Shown in pieces: positions 63,744 through 64,000 of a stretch of 64,000 nt of DNA. The stretch covers positions 1,364,001 through 1,428,000 of the forward strand of contig NZ_AP017372.2 of assembly GCF_002356555.2 (NCBI RefSeq), in the 5' to 3' direction. Both the position numbers and the translations under genes were made by a program. The notes beneath the pieces are model-generated. The model saw nothing but the letters and a program-made list of their open reading frames with translations, was not told where the DNA came from and made no database searches. The stretch is from Halorhodospira halochloris (GTDB taxonomy: Bacteria > Pseudomonadota > Gammaproteobacteria > Nitrococcales > Halorhodospiraceae). Every line of letters begins with the position of its first letter. Position 1 is the stretch's first letter.

Positions 63744-63771
63744 TTGACTACTGAATAATAATCATTACCAT
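63744..63771 (+). promoter_or_regulatory. Rightward promoter with embedded Fur-like box
   Basis: TTGACT (63744-63749) and TACCAT (63766-63771) are spaced 16 bases. The 19-mer ending ATAATCATTACC (63751-63769) matches 14 of 19 positions of the Fur consensus. It points to an iron-regulated gene beginning near or beyond the right edge of the window. Confidence 0.7.
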
Positions 63772-63871
63772 TGCTACCAACAAGCCAAGCCAGCTCTTCT
63801 CCACCTTGAGAGCAAGCCAGGAAGCGTAAGTATCACCTGCTCACAGCAGATAACCAGGGAATGATAAAAAG

Positions 63872-64000
63872 ATGAGAGTGGCTAAGTTAGGATGCATTCT
63901 TAAAGTTCGGCATCAACAATACGTAACATCCAGCTCAGCAGTTGCAAGCTCTGGAACTGATCCGCGCATAAACCTCACCAACTCCTCCCTACCCGGGTTG
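63872..64000 (+). CDS. Possible start of an iron-regulated gene (cut by window edge)
   Basis: An open frame from ATG 63872 runs 43 codons to the window edge without a stop, starting MRVAKLGCILKVRHQQ. It lies about 95 bases after the Fur-box promoter. A GGGA sits 10-13 bases upstream. The sequence resembles no family I know and has no signal peptide, so it may be a leader region rather than a gene. In many genomes a TonB-dependent receptor sits beside hemP. Confidence 0.25.
   Translation, partial: MRVAKLGCILKVRHQQYVTSSSAVASSGTDPRINLTNSSLPGL

Overview
The window reads as a chromosomal segment of a gammaproteobacterium. Evidence is the yceD-rpmF-plsX-fabHDG-acpP-fabF-pabC-mltG-tmk-holB cluster, a fabA/fabB pair, LolCD, rne divergent from rluC, and RF3. 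Many proteins are acidic and HemN is oxygen-independent. Together with moderate GC this fits a halophilic, partly anaerobic Ectothiorhodospiraceae-like organism such as Halorhodospira; that assignment is inference from gene content, not a database match.

Layout. 1-5.3 kb (minus): the 5' part of mfd, a small membrane protein and the agmatine-to-putrescine pair aguA-aguB. 5.8-10.3 kb (plus): LolC/E-type permease, LolD and a ComEC with a degenerate C-terminal domain. 10.4-15.2 kb (minus): a lipoprotein, a Tat-type patatin overlapping a REC-PilZ regulator, an 8-stranded-barrel-type outer-membrane protein and a hemolysin III protein. 15.2-24.3 kb: two large c-di-GMP proteins (PAS-PAS-GGDEF-EAL, and a PAS-PAS-GGDEF-EAL-PAS-histidine kinase-receiver hybrid) around a YgiQ radical-SAM protein and a methyltransferase. 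24.4-30 kb (minus): tRNA-Leu, tRNA-Cys, a barrel protein with a LytR_C-like tail, hemN, fabB, fabA and a DUF4168 protein. 30.4-39 kb: prfC, a TraB-family protein, mtfA, a propionyl-CoA synthetase-like ligase, an SDR enzyme and a class V aminotransferase. 39-49.7 kb (minus): the fatty-acid/phospholipid cluster. 50-53 kb: a Maf protein, SppA and RluC. 53.4-58.1 kb: rne followed one base later by a CHASE2-adenylate cyclase. 58.4-62.5 kb: a TPR/beta-barrel protein resembling SLAM/DUF560 exporters and a 905-residue FecR-domain protein with a duplicated beta-rich module. 62.7-64 kb: a low-molecular-weight phosphatase, a Cys-rich HemP and two divergent Fur-box promoters.

The most striking signal is a family of about 150-bp palindromic elements scattered through the window, with at least ten recognisable copies and several decayed ones. 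Each has an asymmetric core of about 55 bp between long inverted arms. The arms differ between copies but remain complementary within each copy. Several are flanked by 5-7-bp direct repeats, one has inserted into an older copy, and two lie in frame inside genes (comEC and ygiQ). Element plus duplication is 156 bp, a multiple of three, and one frame on each strand is free of stops. This resembles, by analogy, the protein-coding palindromic elements of Rickettsia.

The second candidate system is the cyclase / SLAM-like barrel / FecR-duplicated-module locus at 56.1-62.5 kb, which may be a signalling and surface-export unit of type XI secretion character.
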